Source: Raffaelea ambrosiae (lineage: Eukaryota > Ascomycota > Sordariomycetes > Ophiostomatales > Ophiostomataceae). Taken from it: a DNA stretch of 64,000 bases. Shown piece after piece: positions 22,921 through 33,124 of this stretch. Positions within the stretch are counted from its first letter, which is position 1; each line of letters begins with the position of its first letter. The notes beneath the pieces are model-generated. The model saw nothing but the letters and a program-made list of their open reading frames with translations. It was not told the origin of the DNA and did no database searches. The stretch is from positions 1,054,001 through 1,118,000 of the forward strand of contig PCDI01000002.1 in assembly GCA_002778195.1 (NCBI GenBank), read 5' to 3'. Position numbers and translations under genes: made by a program.

Positions 22921-23208
22921 GAGTCCCCTCCTGAGTCCTTTCCCTCGTCGCAGCTGGGGCCGAATGGGGCCGAGCCCACTTCTCCTGGTCCAACACTCTA
23001 TATCGGACAACCGGCTTGGCTTGCGTGTGTGTGCTGTCCATGGCATATGACGGGAATGAACCCTGTCCGCTGTGTGCTCCCGAACCGTGCCACCGCGTTG
23101 AGTGCGAGTGGGTGCGTGGATTGTTTGGTTTTGGCTGCCTTTTGGGGCTTTCTGGTTGTGTTTGCTTATGCTGAGAACAAACAAAGGCGGAACCTCACTC
23201 CTCCTCGG

Positions 23209-23210
<2 letters not shown>

Positions 23211-23242
<32 letters not shown>

Positions 23243-23277
23243 TTATATACATACATATATATCTATCTATATATATA
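23211..23277 (+). repeat. GT microsatellite followed by AT-rich repeat
   Basis: (GT)15 followed by ATATAT/CTAT-type sequence, about 200 bp upstream of the GH78 start codon, so in its promoter or leader. Confidence 0.9.
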
Positions 23278-23470
23278 AGCGCCTTGCTCGCCCATCATGG
23301 CCCCCTCCCTCGATCACGATGGAGCTGAGCTCGACCTCTTCTCTGATCTCGCCAAGCCCGGACCCTCTAGCTCGTCCAGCCTGTCCAGCTCGTCCAGCTC
23401 GCCCAGCCAGCCCTCGTCGTCTCGCCAGTCCAGTCTCCTCACTCTCTTGCTGGACCGTCTCAAGAACATC

Positions 23471-26392
23471 ATGGCTGCTCGCCGCAGCATCTCTCTCCTC
23501 GTGGCCGGCGCTGCCGTCGCTGCCGCCGCTGCCACGGCCTCCCAGCAGCTGCTCGACCCCAACGGCACCTCCTGGCAGAGCTATGTGCGCTCGCCCAGCA
23601 GCAGGACCGTCGTGCCCGCCCGCGTGCTGTCCCAGTACACCACCGGCAACGTGACCAACCCGAACGGCCTGCTCGGCGGCGACGGCGGCCCGACCATCCT
23701 CTCCCGCAGCTCGTCCAGCGAGGACACGCCGACCGTGGTCGTCGACCTGGGTCAGAACATGGTCGGCCTGCTCACCATCACCTTTTCGTCGTCCCAGAAC
23801 GCCAGCAGCACCAGCGGCTTCCCGGGCATCTCGCTGTCCTTCTCAGAAACGCTGCAGTACCTGTCCGGCACCAGCGACTATTCGCGTTCCGACAGCGCAA
23901 GCGGCGTAAGCTCGTTCTCCCCCCCTCTTTCCCTCCCGTCTCATCTCCTGCCCAGCTCTGCTGCATATGCGCCGTTGGTCTCGCCGCGTTCCTTTACGAG
24001 CTCTCGCAGCGGAACCCTGCAGGTGTACGCGCACTCACCTGCACCTGCAGCTGCTGGCACCTCCATCCAGCACCGGCATCCGTCCAAAGTCTAGATCCTT
24101 CGACACAGTTGGCGCTAACCAGACATGATACGTACAGGACCAGAATATAACCGGTGGTAGCGACCAGGTGGGTTGGTTCCGTTTTTCTTTTTTTTTTTCC
24201 TTTTGTTTTTCTTGTGTTTTGTTTATTTTTTCTTGTCTTTATTTTGCTTCCCACCTCCTTTTTTCCATCTTGTTATTGCTGCTTCGTGCTCGGTTTCGTG
24301 TCCAACATGTGTTGATTCTTGTTGGCTTTCGCCTGCATATCGTCTCCTCGCCCCTTGTTGCTTTTTTTTTTTTGTGGTCCCATATGTGATTCCTTTGGCT
24401 CCTCCTGGCTCCTTTGCACCTCTACCACCTCTGCCTCCTTTCGGTTCCCGGTCCCGTTCCTGTTGGCTCCCGCTATGCGCTGTTCCTCGCTTTCTTGCTG
24501 GCTGCCGCACCGCTCTCTCTCCTGTTGCTTACGCAGTATCAACTCGTTGCGTACCAAGTGCGACTACCAACACTGACTGACCACACCCACAGATCGCGGT
24601 CAAGAACGAGGCATACACATGGCTCGACCAGTGGGGCTGCGAATACGGCACACAAGTCTGCGCGGACGGCCTGCACGGCTTCCGCTACGTCAACATCAGC
24701 TTGCATGCCGTCGACTCTGACTCCCCCTACACGTCATCTCTGGGCACCGTCTCCATCGAGTCGGTCACCCTGGAGTTTGCCGGCTTCCTGGGCACAGCCG
24801 ACACCTTCACCGGCCACTTTGCCTGCTCTGATGCCGACATCACGCAGTGGTGGTATGACGGTGTCTACACCAACGACATGTGCACCGACACCTTCCACGC
24901 CAACGACACCGAGCCGCGCAATGCCAACAGCTCCACGCTGATCGGCAAGCTGGTGCTCTTCGACGGTGCCAAGCGCGACCGCGACCCGTACGTCGGCGAT
25001 CTGGCCGTCGCCGCCCTCACCAGCTACCTGTCCCACGACGTTCCCGAGGCTGCCCGGAACGTCCTGGAAGACGTGATCCTGCACCAGACCGACGATGGCT
25101 ATATCCCGCCCGCCAGCATGTACGTCTTTCTCATAGTCTTTCCAATAGTCTTTCTAATAGTCTTTCCGGTGGTCTTGCCGGTAGTCTCTCTGATGGTCTT
25201 CCTCTGCTGACACCTCTCCAGCAACAACTACCAGCTCATGCTGTTCGACTACCCCCTCTGGTGGGTTGTCTGCAGCGTCGACCACGTCCTGTACACCGGC
25301 AACACCAGCTTTCTGCAGACCTACTACCCCAACCTGGTCAAGGTCCTGGACACCTACTACCCGGTCTACACCAACAACGACACCTCGCTGATCGAGCGGC
25401 CCTCCAGCATGGGCGACTACGCCTTCCTGGCCCGGAACGGCTCCGTCACCTACTACAACGCCCTCTACGTGCGTGCCCTCAAGGCTGCCGCCGACATGGC
25501 CACCTACTTTGGCAAGGACGACGATGCCTCGCGGTGGAACAACCGCGCCGCCACCGTGGCCCCGGCTCTGCTCAAGCGCAACTTTGACGACAGCGTCGGC
25601 GCCTTTTTTGACGGCGGGCTGTGCAGCGGCGGCGGGCTCTGCAACACGCACTCGCAGGACGGCAACAGCCTGGCTATCTTGACCGGCGTCGTCCCGACCG
25701 GAGCCGATGCCGACACCACCACCGCCGAGTCCATCCTGTCCTACCTGGACAGCGCCACGAAGAAGTCGTACGGCAATGCCTTCTTCGACAACGACCTGCT
25801 GCAGGCCGGCTATTCCACCCGCGTCTACGCCTTCATCTCCTACTTTGAGATTGCCGCCCGCTTCGCCGCCTCGCCCAACACGGCCGCGAGCGCCTTCGAA
25901 GAGCTGCGCCGCCTCTACGGGTGGATGTCCACCAACGACCCCAGCGTGACCTTCTGGGAGGGCATCGGCGACAACGGCGCCCCCTACGAGCAGGGCTTCA
26001 CGTCCATGGCCCACGGCTGGTCCACCGGCATCGTGCCGCTCATGATCAACTACGTCCTGGGCGTCACGCCCACTGCCCCCGGCTTCAGCGAGTGGGACAT
26101 CAGCCCCGTCCTCAATGGCACCGGCCTGACCTGGGCCAGCGGCGTCGTCCCGACGCCCAACGGCGACATTTCCGTGCAGTGGCAGAAGGCCGACAACGGC
26201 CAGTACAGCCTGATCGCCGACACCCCATCCAACACCAAGGGCGTCATCAACGTGCCTCTCGTGTCCGTCAACGCGGGCACCGTCACCGTCGACGGCCGTG
26301 TTGTCTACAATGGAGCCGACAGCGCCCTTGGCAACGTCGCCTACGTCTCGCTGTCGATTTCAGGCGGCCAGCACCAAATCACGGTCACATGA
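23471..26392 (+). CDS. Secreted alpha-L-rhamnosidase-like glycosidase, GH78 (four exons)
   Basis: Six-hairpin glycosidase expected to remove terminal alpha-L-rhamnose from plant glycosides or pectin outside the cell. Exons are 23471-23905, 24138-24167, 24593-25119 and 25222-26392. Donors are GTAAGC, GTGGGT and GTACGT; acceptors are TACAG, CACAG and TCCAG. Exon 2 is a 30-bp micro-exon (DQNITGGSDQ). Exon 3 joins exon 4 in phase 2 as PPAS-INNYQLMLFDYPLWW. The product is 720 residues. A signal peptide (MAARRSISLLVAGAAVAAAA) starts at 23471; the upstream ATG at 23297 would add 58 Ser-rich residues and hide it. Family marks are GLHGFRYV, FACSDADITQWWYDGVYTN, FDGAKRDRDPYVGDLAVAAL, the aromatic-rich catalytic-barrel part and FWEGIGDNGAPYEQGFTSMAHGWSTG near the C-terminus. 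Many NxS/T sites fit secretion. Substrate is inferred from the family only. Confidence 0.87.
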
Positions 26393-26941
26393 TCCCTTTT
26401 CTCTCTGTATATATTTATGACCTTTCTTACCTTCATCGTCGCATCTTCTTCTGGGTAATGTTTTATGTTTATTTATCATGTCCGGGCCATGTCTGTCTGG
26501 GCTTGGGGGTTTCATCCCACCTTTTCTGGGTGGAGGCCCCAAAAAAGCTAAGGAAAAAAATGATGGTGGAAACATTTGGGCACGGTTTTTGGATACTGGG
26601 TTCATTTTTGGGATGCTTTTCTTGTGTTTATTTTTTTTTTCCATTTCTCCATGCCTCGTCAAAATTCCGCGAGACACATTTATGAATGCTACACCCCTTT
26701 CAATGAACAAGCAGTAAGACACGCGTGCACTCGTCTTGCCTGATCACTTGCCCACGTTTCGACTGGTGACATGAACACCGTTGCGCAGTTTTCGGCGTTG
26801 CTTAAAATCACTCCAATTGGTATGGCTTCGATTATTTGCCAGCCGTTTTGATTTTTCATCTTCTTTTTTTCCGCAGCCAGGTCCCGTCCGTACAGAAAAG
26901 CAGACCACCAAGAAAAAAAACAGAACCACCAGATATACCCC
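26393..26941. other. Convergent intergenic region GH78 / RPL32
   Basis: 3' flanks of two facing genes, AT-richer than the coding sequence, with several T- and A-runs. No gene seen. Confidence 0.6.
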
Positions 26942-27918
26942 TTACACCTCAGTCGTGACCCGCGCCTTGGCGTTCGTGACCTTGACGCCCAGCTGCTTCG
27001 CTCTCGTAATGATGTCGACTCTCTTTCTCGAGGAGACGTTGTGGGCGATCCTGTGGGGGACAGTTAGCAACTGATACGAGGTAAATCGGACTGTATACAC
27101 TCAGAGAAGACCATCGAGTCCTCATATCCATTTTTTTCCCGTGCACAGTCCGACAAGTATATGAACTCCGCGTGAAGATTGGAGCACGGGCTGGATACGT
27201 ACTCAGCGGCGTATGTCCGGTTGTGCATCATCAGAAGCTCAACATCGTTGACGTTGCTGACGAGGAAGGCCTTGAAGCCGTTGGGCATCATGTGGCGGGT
27301 CTTCTTGTTGGAGCCGAAACCGATCTGTACGGAAAAGGTCAGTATCTGCCTGTTCTGTGGTGATGTTTTGTCCGATCGTTCGTGGTTCTGTGCTTCATGT
27401 GGCCCGCCGTGGTGTTCTCCCTGTCGTTCTGCCATCGCAATTCCTTGTCGTCTTGCTTCTGACAGATCCCCCCCTTCCCAATAACTTTTCTTTTCATCGG
27501 ATTCCTTTTTCCGCCCCGGCTGCCACAGAACCACATCTCCAACGACTCTCCCCCCCCAAAAAATATCGGATTGGACGAGGTGTAACATACCGAGGGCATA
27601 ACCTGCTGGCCCCGGAAGCGACGACGGACGCGGCTGTCGATACCCTTGGGCTTTCTCCATGACGACGGCACACACTTGAACCGGTCGCTCTGGTGCCGAA
27701 TGAAGCGCTTAGAGCCTATAGATTCCAACATTGTCAACAATTTCGTGTTCTAACTTTAAGAGAGAGAAAAAAAACATTCGCATAGCCAAGCTGTGGGAGG
27801 CAGCATCGTCGACTTGGTCGCGGAATGGGAGGAGTTGTGTGTGGTGGTCTTAAGGAGAGGATTTTCGGCGGAACATACGCTTCTTCACGATGGCGGGATG
27901 CTGCTTTGCGGAAACCAT
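26942..27918 (-). CDS. RPL32: 60S ribosomal protein eL32 (four exons)
   Basis: Component of the cytosolic large ribosomal subunit. Exons are 27918-27879, 27715-27591, 27324-27203 and 27050-26942. Donors are GTATGT, GTATGT and GTACGT; acceptors are ATAG, ACAG and ACAG. The joined product is 131 residues, the usual length for the family: MVSAKQHPAIVKKR, SKRFIRHQSDRFK, SWRKPKGIDSRVRRRFRGQ, IGFGSNKKTRHMMPNGFKAF, MHNRTYAAEIAHNVSSRKR and a C-terminus GVKVTNAKARVTTEV. Short first exon and three introns of 150-270 bp are typical of ribosomal protein genes in filamentous fungi. I looked for C/D-box snoRNAs in the introns and found none I could defend. The upstream region carries a TTAGGGTTT motif and two CACGTG boxes. 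Confidence 0.96.
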
Positions 27919-28118
27919 CTTTAATGACCGTCGGGTTAGTGATTCTGGAGGCTTTTGGTGGGATGTAAAGGCGACAGGAGGTGGGTGTACCTTGTCTGTT
28001 TTGTCGTCGCGGAGTCGATGTTGCGTGAAAAGTAACAGAAGGCGGATCAAAAAAAAGAACAAAATTTTACCCATACCAGTTTCCAAATTTCGCGCTAATG
28101 GAGGAAAGGGCTATTGGA

Positions 28119-28127
28119 TTAGGGTTT
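28119..28127 (-). promoter_or_regulatory. Telomere-repeat-like (Tbf1-type) motif upstream of RPL32
   Basis: TTAGGGTTT (AAACCCTAA on the gene strand), about 200 bp before the start codon. Tbf1-type factors bind such motifs in ribosomal-protein promoters of many non-Saccharomyces ascomycetes. Binding here is inferred. Confidence 0.5.
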
Positions 28128-28188
28128 GAGAAATGCACTAGCCACATAAAGAGGGGCTGTGGCGGAAAAGGGCTATCATAACTCAAGT

Positions 28189-28221
28189 CACGTGGCATGA
28201 CACATTCTACGCTAGCACGTG
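28189..28221. promoter_or_regulatory. Pair of CACGTG boxes upstream of RPL32
   Basis: CACGTG at 28189-28194 and 28216-28221, 27 bp apart start to start. Palindromic E-box bound by bHLH factors such as Cbf1, a known co-regulator of ribosomal protein genes with Tbf1 in some yeasts. Function here is inferred. Confidence 0.45.
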
Positions 28222-28571
28222 CCCTCTTTTGGTCAATAACTAACTGGCACTTTCCACGGCCGCTGCATCATGGCTGGCTCGGACGCAAGTCTGAGAACGC
28301 ATGTTTCTAACTGGCACCTTTCAAGCGATTCTGCTATGTGCGTCTTGATCTTTTCGTCATGTCATTAAATGCAACAACAACACCCACGCCGGTCTAACTG
28401 TGACTGCAAACAAACAAGAACACAAGAACACGAGACCATGAGATCACGAGAGCTAGCTAAACCTGCTAGGAAATGTTCAGAAAACACTCAGGATATGTCC
28501 AGACACGCCCAGGGGCACAACCAGGAAACCCACGCCCATAACCGATATTTCCAACTGGCCGATGGGCCGTC

Positions 28572-30179
28572 TTACTGGGTTGCACATTGCGGGCCACCCT
28601 GCTCGTCGTCGTCGGCATCCTCCCACTCATTTCCACCGAAGCGCGGATCACCTGCAGTGGCACCCAACTATCGAGGTTGTTAGTACTCAACGAACAGCAA
28701 CAGGGAAAAATAAGGATGGGGCGGGCCATTCTGTAACTCCAATGGATGGGGTTTCAAGTCTCACCTCTTCAATGTCGGCATTCTCCTCGTACTCGACCTC
28801 GTCAACCTCATCAGCAGTAATGGGAGGATGGGGAGGCGGCAGCAGCTTCTTCAGGGCTTCGTAGTCGGCATCGCTCTTGAGCCAGCCGGCTTCTGGGAAC
28901 TCGATCTTGACACTGAGATAAAGGTCGCCCTTCATGTCGCCGCGCTTCAGGGGCATTCCCTCGCCGGGGACCTTGAGGACCTCTGTCGGCTGCAGGACCT
29001 TGCCCTGGGGATGGTCGATGTGGATGCCGCGGCCGTCGAGGTGGGTGAGGACGACGCGTGAGAAGCCGGACAGGGCCTCGGACAGCGTGACCTTGAGTTC
29101 GGCCAGCAGGTCGTTGCCGACGCGGGTGAAGACGTCGTGGGGCTCCTCCTCGAGGGTGAAGACGATATCGCCGGGCAGCTGGTCGGGGAACTGGTCGGCC
29201 TCGCCCTCGAGGACGATGCGCTCGCCACGCTTGGAGCCGCGGGGGATGTAGATCTCCAGGGCCTTGGTCTCCTCGATGGTGCGCTTGCCCTTGCACTTCT
29301 TGCAGCGGTCCTTCTCCTTGTAGTACATGCCGGAGCCCTGGCAGTGGTCGCAGGGCACCATCTCTTGCCGGATGAGGCCAGGACCGATCTGGCGGAAGGT
29401 CTCGCGGGCACCGGAGCCCTTGCAGCGCTCGCACTGCTGGGCCTTGACCTTGTCTTTGGCGCCGGAGCCCTTGCACTGGCTGCAGACAACGCGCTTGTTG
29501 GCGGCAAACTTGACGGTCTTGCCCTTGTAGAGCTCTTCCAGGGTGACCTTGTACTCCTGCTCCTCGTCGCGACCCCGGCGTGGCCGTTTTGGGCCGCCAC
29601 CGCCGTTCACGTTCATGCCAAACATCTGGGCCAGCATGTCATTGAGGTCGACGCCTTCGCCGGGGCCGCCGCCGCGGGACGGGTCAAAGGCGGCCATGCC
29701 ATACTGGTCGTACAGCGCCCGCTTTTCCTCGTCACGAAGAATTTCGTAGGCTTGTGTGACGGACTTGAAGGTCGCTTCCGATTCGGCACGGCGTTCTTCG
29801 GGGACTTTGTCGGGGTGGTGCTGGAGGGCAGCCTGCAGAGGAAGGGGCGATAGCGCAGTCAGCATCTGTCTTAGTATCTGTCCTGTCTGTCTGCGTTTGC
29901 ATCTCCGGCTCTGCCCGGGCTATAGAGCCCAGCCGGCCTGGGGATCCGGGCTAGCTGCCCACAAGCCTTGGGCTGGTATCGCCGTATCTCACCTTTCTGT
30001 ATGCCTTCTTGATCTCGGTCTGGCTTGCCGACTTGCTGATGCCCAGGAGTTCTATTCAACGCTGTCAGCACCCTAGATACGGCCAGCATCCACAGACATC
30101 GCCGGTGTTTGCTGTGCTTACCGTAGAGATCAGTCTCGTCCGGCTCACCGGGTGTCCTGCTGGGACCGCTGCCGTCCAT
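28572..30179 (-). CDS. YDJ1: Type I DnaJ/Hsp40 co-chaperone, Ydj1/Mas5-like, CaaX-terminated (four exons)
   Basis: Cytosolic Hsp70 co-chaperone for folding and protein import into mitochondria and ER. Exons are 30179-30122, 30051-29993, 29832-28765 and 28667-28572. Donors are GTAAGC, GTGAGA and GTGAGA; the last intron has a TACTAAC branch point and acceptor ATAG. The product is 426 residues: J domain (DLYELLGI at 17-24, HPD at 45-47), Gly-rich segment (about 93-119), four CxxCxGxG-type zinc motifs (C156/C159, C173/C176, C200/C203, C216/C219; the last reads CKKCKGKR), the substrate-binding domains and the acidic tail. It ends CATQ, a CaaX box like yeast Ydj1, so farnesylation and partial membrane attachment are expected. 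A CAG nearer to the 3' exon (28651) would change frame and lose the CaaX box, so acceptor 28668 is preferred. Confidence 0.94.
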
Positions 30180-30727
30180 TTTGCCAGGCTAGTTTGCACT
30201 CGGAAAACCCAGCGGATCGGCGAGTTGGGAAGAAGAAGGAGGGGGGGGGGGATTCAACAGTTCTTGTAGGCTAGCAAGAACGGGTGCTCACACGGATTTT
30301 TGGGGTGCGTAGGTGTCGATTGGCGTCTCCAGGGTCTGTTGTCTTTCGTGCCGTTTTCCCAGCTGCGTCGTATCTTGTGTTTGTAATGCGTTGCAGTATT
30401 TTAGGTGGAGTTCCGTCTAAATCTTTTTGTCTAAATCTTTTTTTTCTGCCCCTCTTCAACGCCGCCAGTTCGCCACAGCCTCCAACAGCTAGCGCCTGGA
30501 AGCGCTGACCACTGAGCCCGCCTCTACGAGCATCCTCGCCTGGGACGGGAAGTGGGTCTTTATTGTGCCATAACTAAGTGATGCTCGGCTGCGACAGGCT
30601 CTTCCAACGTCGCCCAGCTCGCATAACATTACCGACGCTCTCGTGAGACCCTTGCTTTGGCAGCCTTGAGCCTGCCAGTCCTGAAAATTTGCGTGTTGGC
30701 CACCACAGCTGGCCCATGCAGGCTCCC
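30180..30727. other. Divergent promoter region YDJ1 / mitochondrial GluRS
   Basis: No gene seen. Includes a G-run near 30240 and a T-run near 30438. The glutamyl-tRNA synthetase leader probably begins near its 3' end. Confidence 0.55.
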
Positions 30728-32965
30728 ATGAGAGGTGCATTCATTCTGGGGCGCCCGGCGTGTTTAGCCTGCCGGACGCGCATTCTTTTGAGTGCTTCAA
30801 GCCGGAGATTTTGCTCCTCGAGTGCGCCAAGTGCCTCAGGCACTGGCAGCGGCAGCCATCTCTCGGACAGACGGCCAACGCATGCCAAGAAGACGCGGCT
30901 GCCCAGCCAGCCGGCGCGGACGCGGTTTGCTCCGTCGCCAACGGGGTACCTCCATTTGGGGTCGCTGCGGACGGCGCTCTTCAACTACCTCCTGGCTCGA
31001 GCAACAAACGGCCAGTTTCTTCTGCGACTGGAGGATACAGATCAGGTATGACTGCCGCAGCTCATTGGGACATAAAGACCGTGCCTATGGCGTGCTGACG
31101 CTGTGCAGACAAGAATTGTGCCTGATGCAGAAGCCCGCCTCTACGAAGACCTCCACTGGTCGGGGCTCACCTGGGACGAAGGTAAGAGGGAGCTCAGTTC
31201 CAGCATAGGACTGCAGGAAGCTGCCCGTTTGCTGATCAGGAGACAGGCCCTGATTGTGGCGGCCCGGCTGGACCTTACAGACAGGTATGAACGTCGAAAA
31301 CAGCACAGTCGCCAGCTGTCACAGACACCAACTAACATCGTCCCCAGTCGGAACGCCTGCCCATCTACAAGGAGCACGCAGACCGCCTAGTACAGGAAGG
31401 CAAGGCGTTTCGTTGCTTCTGCTCCCACGAAGACTTGGCCTCTCACAACCAGAGAGCCCTCGAGTCGGAAGGCAACTTTGGCACATACCCGGGCATGTGT
31501 CTGTCCATCCCTGCTGACGAGTCGGCCGAGAGAGCGGCCAATGGGGAAGCACACACCATCCGGTTCAAGAGCAGTGATACACCCCCCGAAGTTCGCGACA
31601 TTATCTACGGGCTGTACAAGAAAAGGCTCCCGGAAGACCATTTCATCATCATGAAGAGCGACGGCTACCCGACTTATCATTTTGCCAATGTGGTGGACGA
31701 TCATCTCATGAACATCACCCATGTTGTTCGGGGCGCAGTAAGTCTGGACTGGCTAGATACGCATTGTTCGTCAGTGGCCCTTTTCCGTCTTGGTATGCTA
31801 AGATTGCCCCCCTACGCCAGGAATGGCTCGTATCCACGGCCAAGCACGTCAGCCTCTACGACGCCTTCAACTGGGAGGCGCCCCAGTTTGCCCATGTCGG
31901 GCTGCTTGTGGACAAGAATCGCCAAAAACTGAGCAAGCGAAACATGGACATTGGCATCGATGCGTACCAGAGAGACGGTATCCTCCCCCCGGCGCTGCTC
32001 AACTTTGCCGCGCTGCTTGGCTGGAACCCTGGATCTGTTCCTAACAAGGGCGTCATGAGTCTGGCCAACATGGTCCACAATGTATGTCCGCTGCCTTGAG
32101 AGTACGCCGAGGAAGTATCCAGACACTAACATGCAGGCAGTTCAGCTTGAAATTCACAAAGGGCGACATTGTGGTCAACCTGGAGAAACTCACCTTCTTT
32201 CAGAAACGCCACATTCGTCTCGCTCTCGACGGCTCGTCATCAAATCGGTCTGTCCTAGACGAGTGCCTCATTGACCCCATGATTCGGAAGGTGCTGGAAG
32301 TCGAAGCAAAAAGACAGGCATTCCTGACTGATCCAAGTCAGTCAAAGGATGCAGACTCTTTAGCCCTGCTTGGCGACTTGGTTAGCAGCCTCGCCGAATC
32401 GCCGACACCCAACCACGAAAAGGCACGCGATCAGCTATTTGGCATACTCCAAATCTCACGGAACGAACCTACCACATCTGACGAAGCGATCGAGGCCAAC
32501 AGGCTCCTCATCTGGCAGCCATCTACACACGCCATCCGCGAGTCCTTTGCACAGCTCGGGCCGGCTCTACAGCACAGCTTTGTGGGCGACGCACCGGCGA
32601 CTCCTGCTGCGGTCTTGCAGTTCTTTATTGATGGGCTGGATCAGGTGCAAGAGTGGACAGAGAGCGATATCCATGATTGCATCGATGGAACAGTCAAGCA
32701 GGTTACCTATCGCACAGACGACAACACCGCGACAGCCGCGGGATACAAGTATTTGAGATGGGCGCTCATGGGTCTCGCACACGGGCCCCAGATCGGACCT
32801 CTCCTCGTGTATCTCGGCAAGGGCGAAACCCTCAGGCGGCTGCGGGTGGCACTGTCCGTTGCAGAAGAAGAAGCTGAGGCTGCCCCGAAAAGCAATGCAC
32901 CTGTAGATGGGCATGAACAACAGGGGGGCCACGACGCCACGAAAGCAACCGTTCCATCTGCTTAG
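30728..32965 (+). CDS. MSE1: Mitochondrial glutamyl-tRNA synthetase (six exons)
   Basis: Class I aminoacyl-tRNA synthetase charging mitochondrial tRNA-Glu, and possibly tRNA-Gln. Exons are 30728-31045, 31109-31181, 31247-31284, 31348-31737, 31821-32081 and 32141-32965. Introns are 57-83 bp with donors GTATGA, GTAAGA, GTATGA, GTAAGT and GTATGT. Exon 3 is only 38 bp (PDCGGPAGPYRQ). The product is 634 residues. The N-terminus (MRGAFILGRPACLACRTRIL) is Arg-rich without acids, as in a mitochondrial presequence. The ATP signature HLGS is at 76-79 (FAPSPTGYLHLGS) and the KMSKS equivalent KLSKR at 309-313. The anticodon-binding domain forms the long last exon. For exon 6 the second of two adjacent CAGs (32138-32140) keeps the frame as MVHN-FSLKFTKGD. 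In-frame ATGs at 30689 and 30716 are alternative starts. Confidence 0.93.
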
Positions 32966-33124
32966 CAGACGCGGTCATAACACGAAATGCAGTGTATTGA
33001 TCCCAGGTCCATTGCCTAGGGTGTCCTATGCCCTGATGAAAACACCATTTTTGTATCTAGTAGTTTTCCTAATTCGTAAAAAAAATAATAAAAAACACTC
33101 CATCTTCAGTTGCTCAATCTTCCC

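Larger units (their letters stand above)
21325..23470. other. Intergenic region upstream of the GH78 gene
   Basis: No gene recognised. It contains a 21-base C-run and a GT/AT microsatellite close to the GH78 start. The frame in front of the chosen GH78 start is open from an ATG at 23297 and is Ser-rich. Confidence 0.55.
27919..28571. other. RPL32 upstream region
   Basis: Lies between the RPL32 start and the 3' end of the DnaJ gene, both on the minus strand. It holds the motifs listed separately and no gene. Confidence 0.6.

Noticed and set aside
23297..23470. Earlier start for the GH78 protein
   Set aside because: Would place 58 Ser-rich residues before a good signal peptide; kept only as an alternative.
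27325..27590. Possible snoRNA in RPL32 intron 2
   Set aside because: Partial C- and D-box look-alikes only, without terminal stem or guide spacing.
28572..28650. Alternative acceptor (CAG at 28651-28653) for the last YDJ1 exon
   Set aside because: It shifts the frame and removes the conserved GGPQCATQ end; the acceptor at 28668 with a TACTAAC branch point keeps both.
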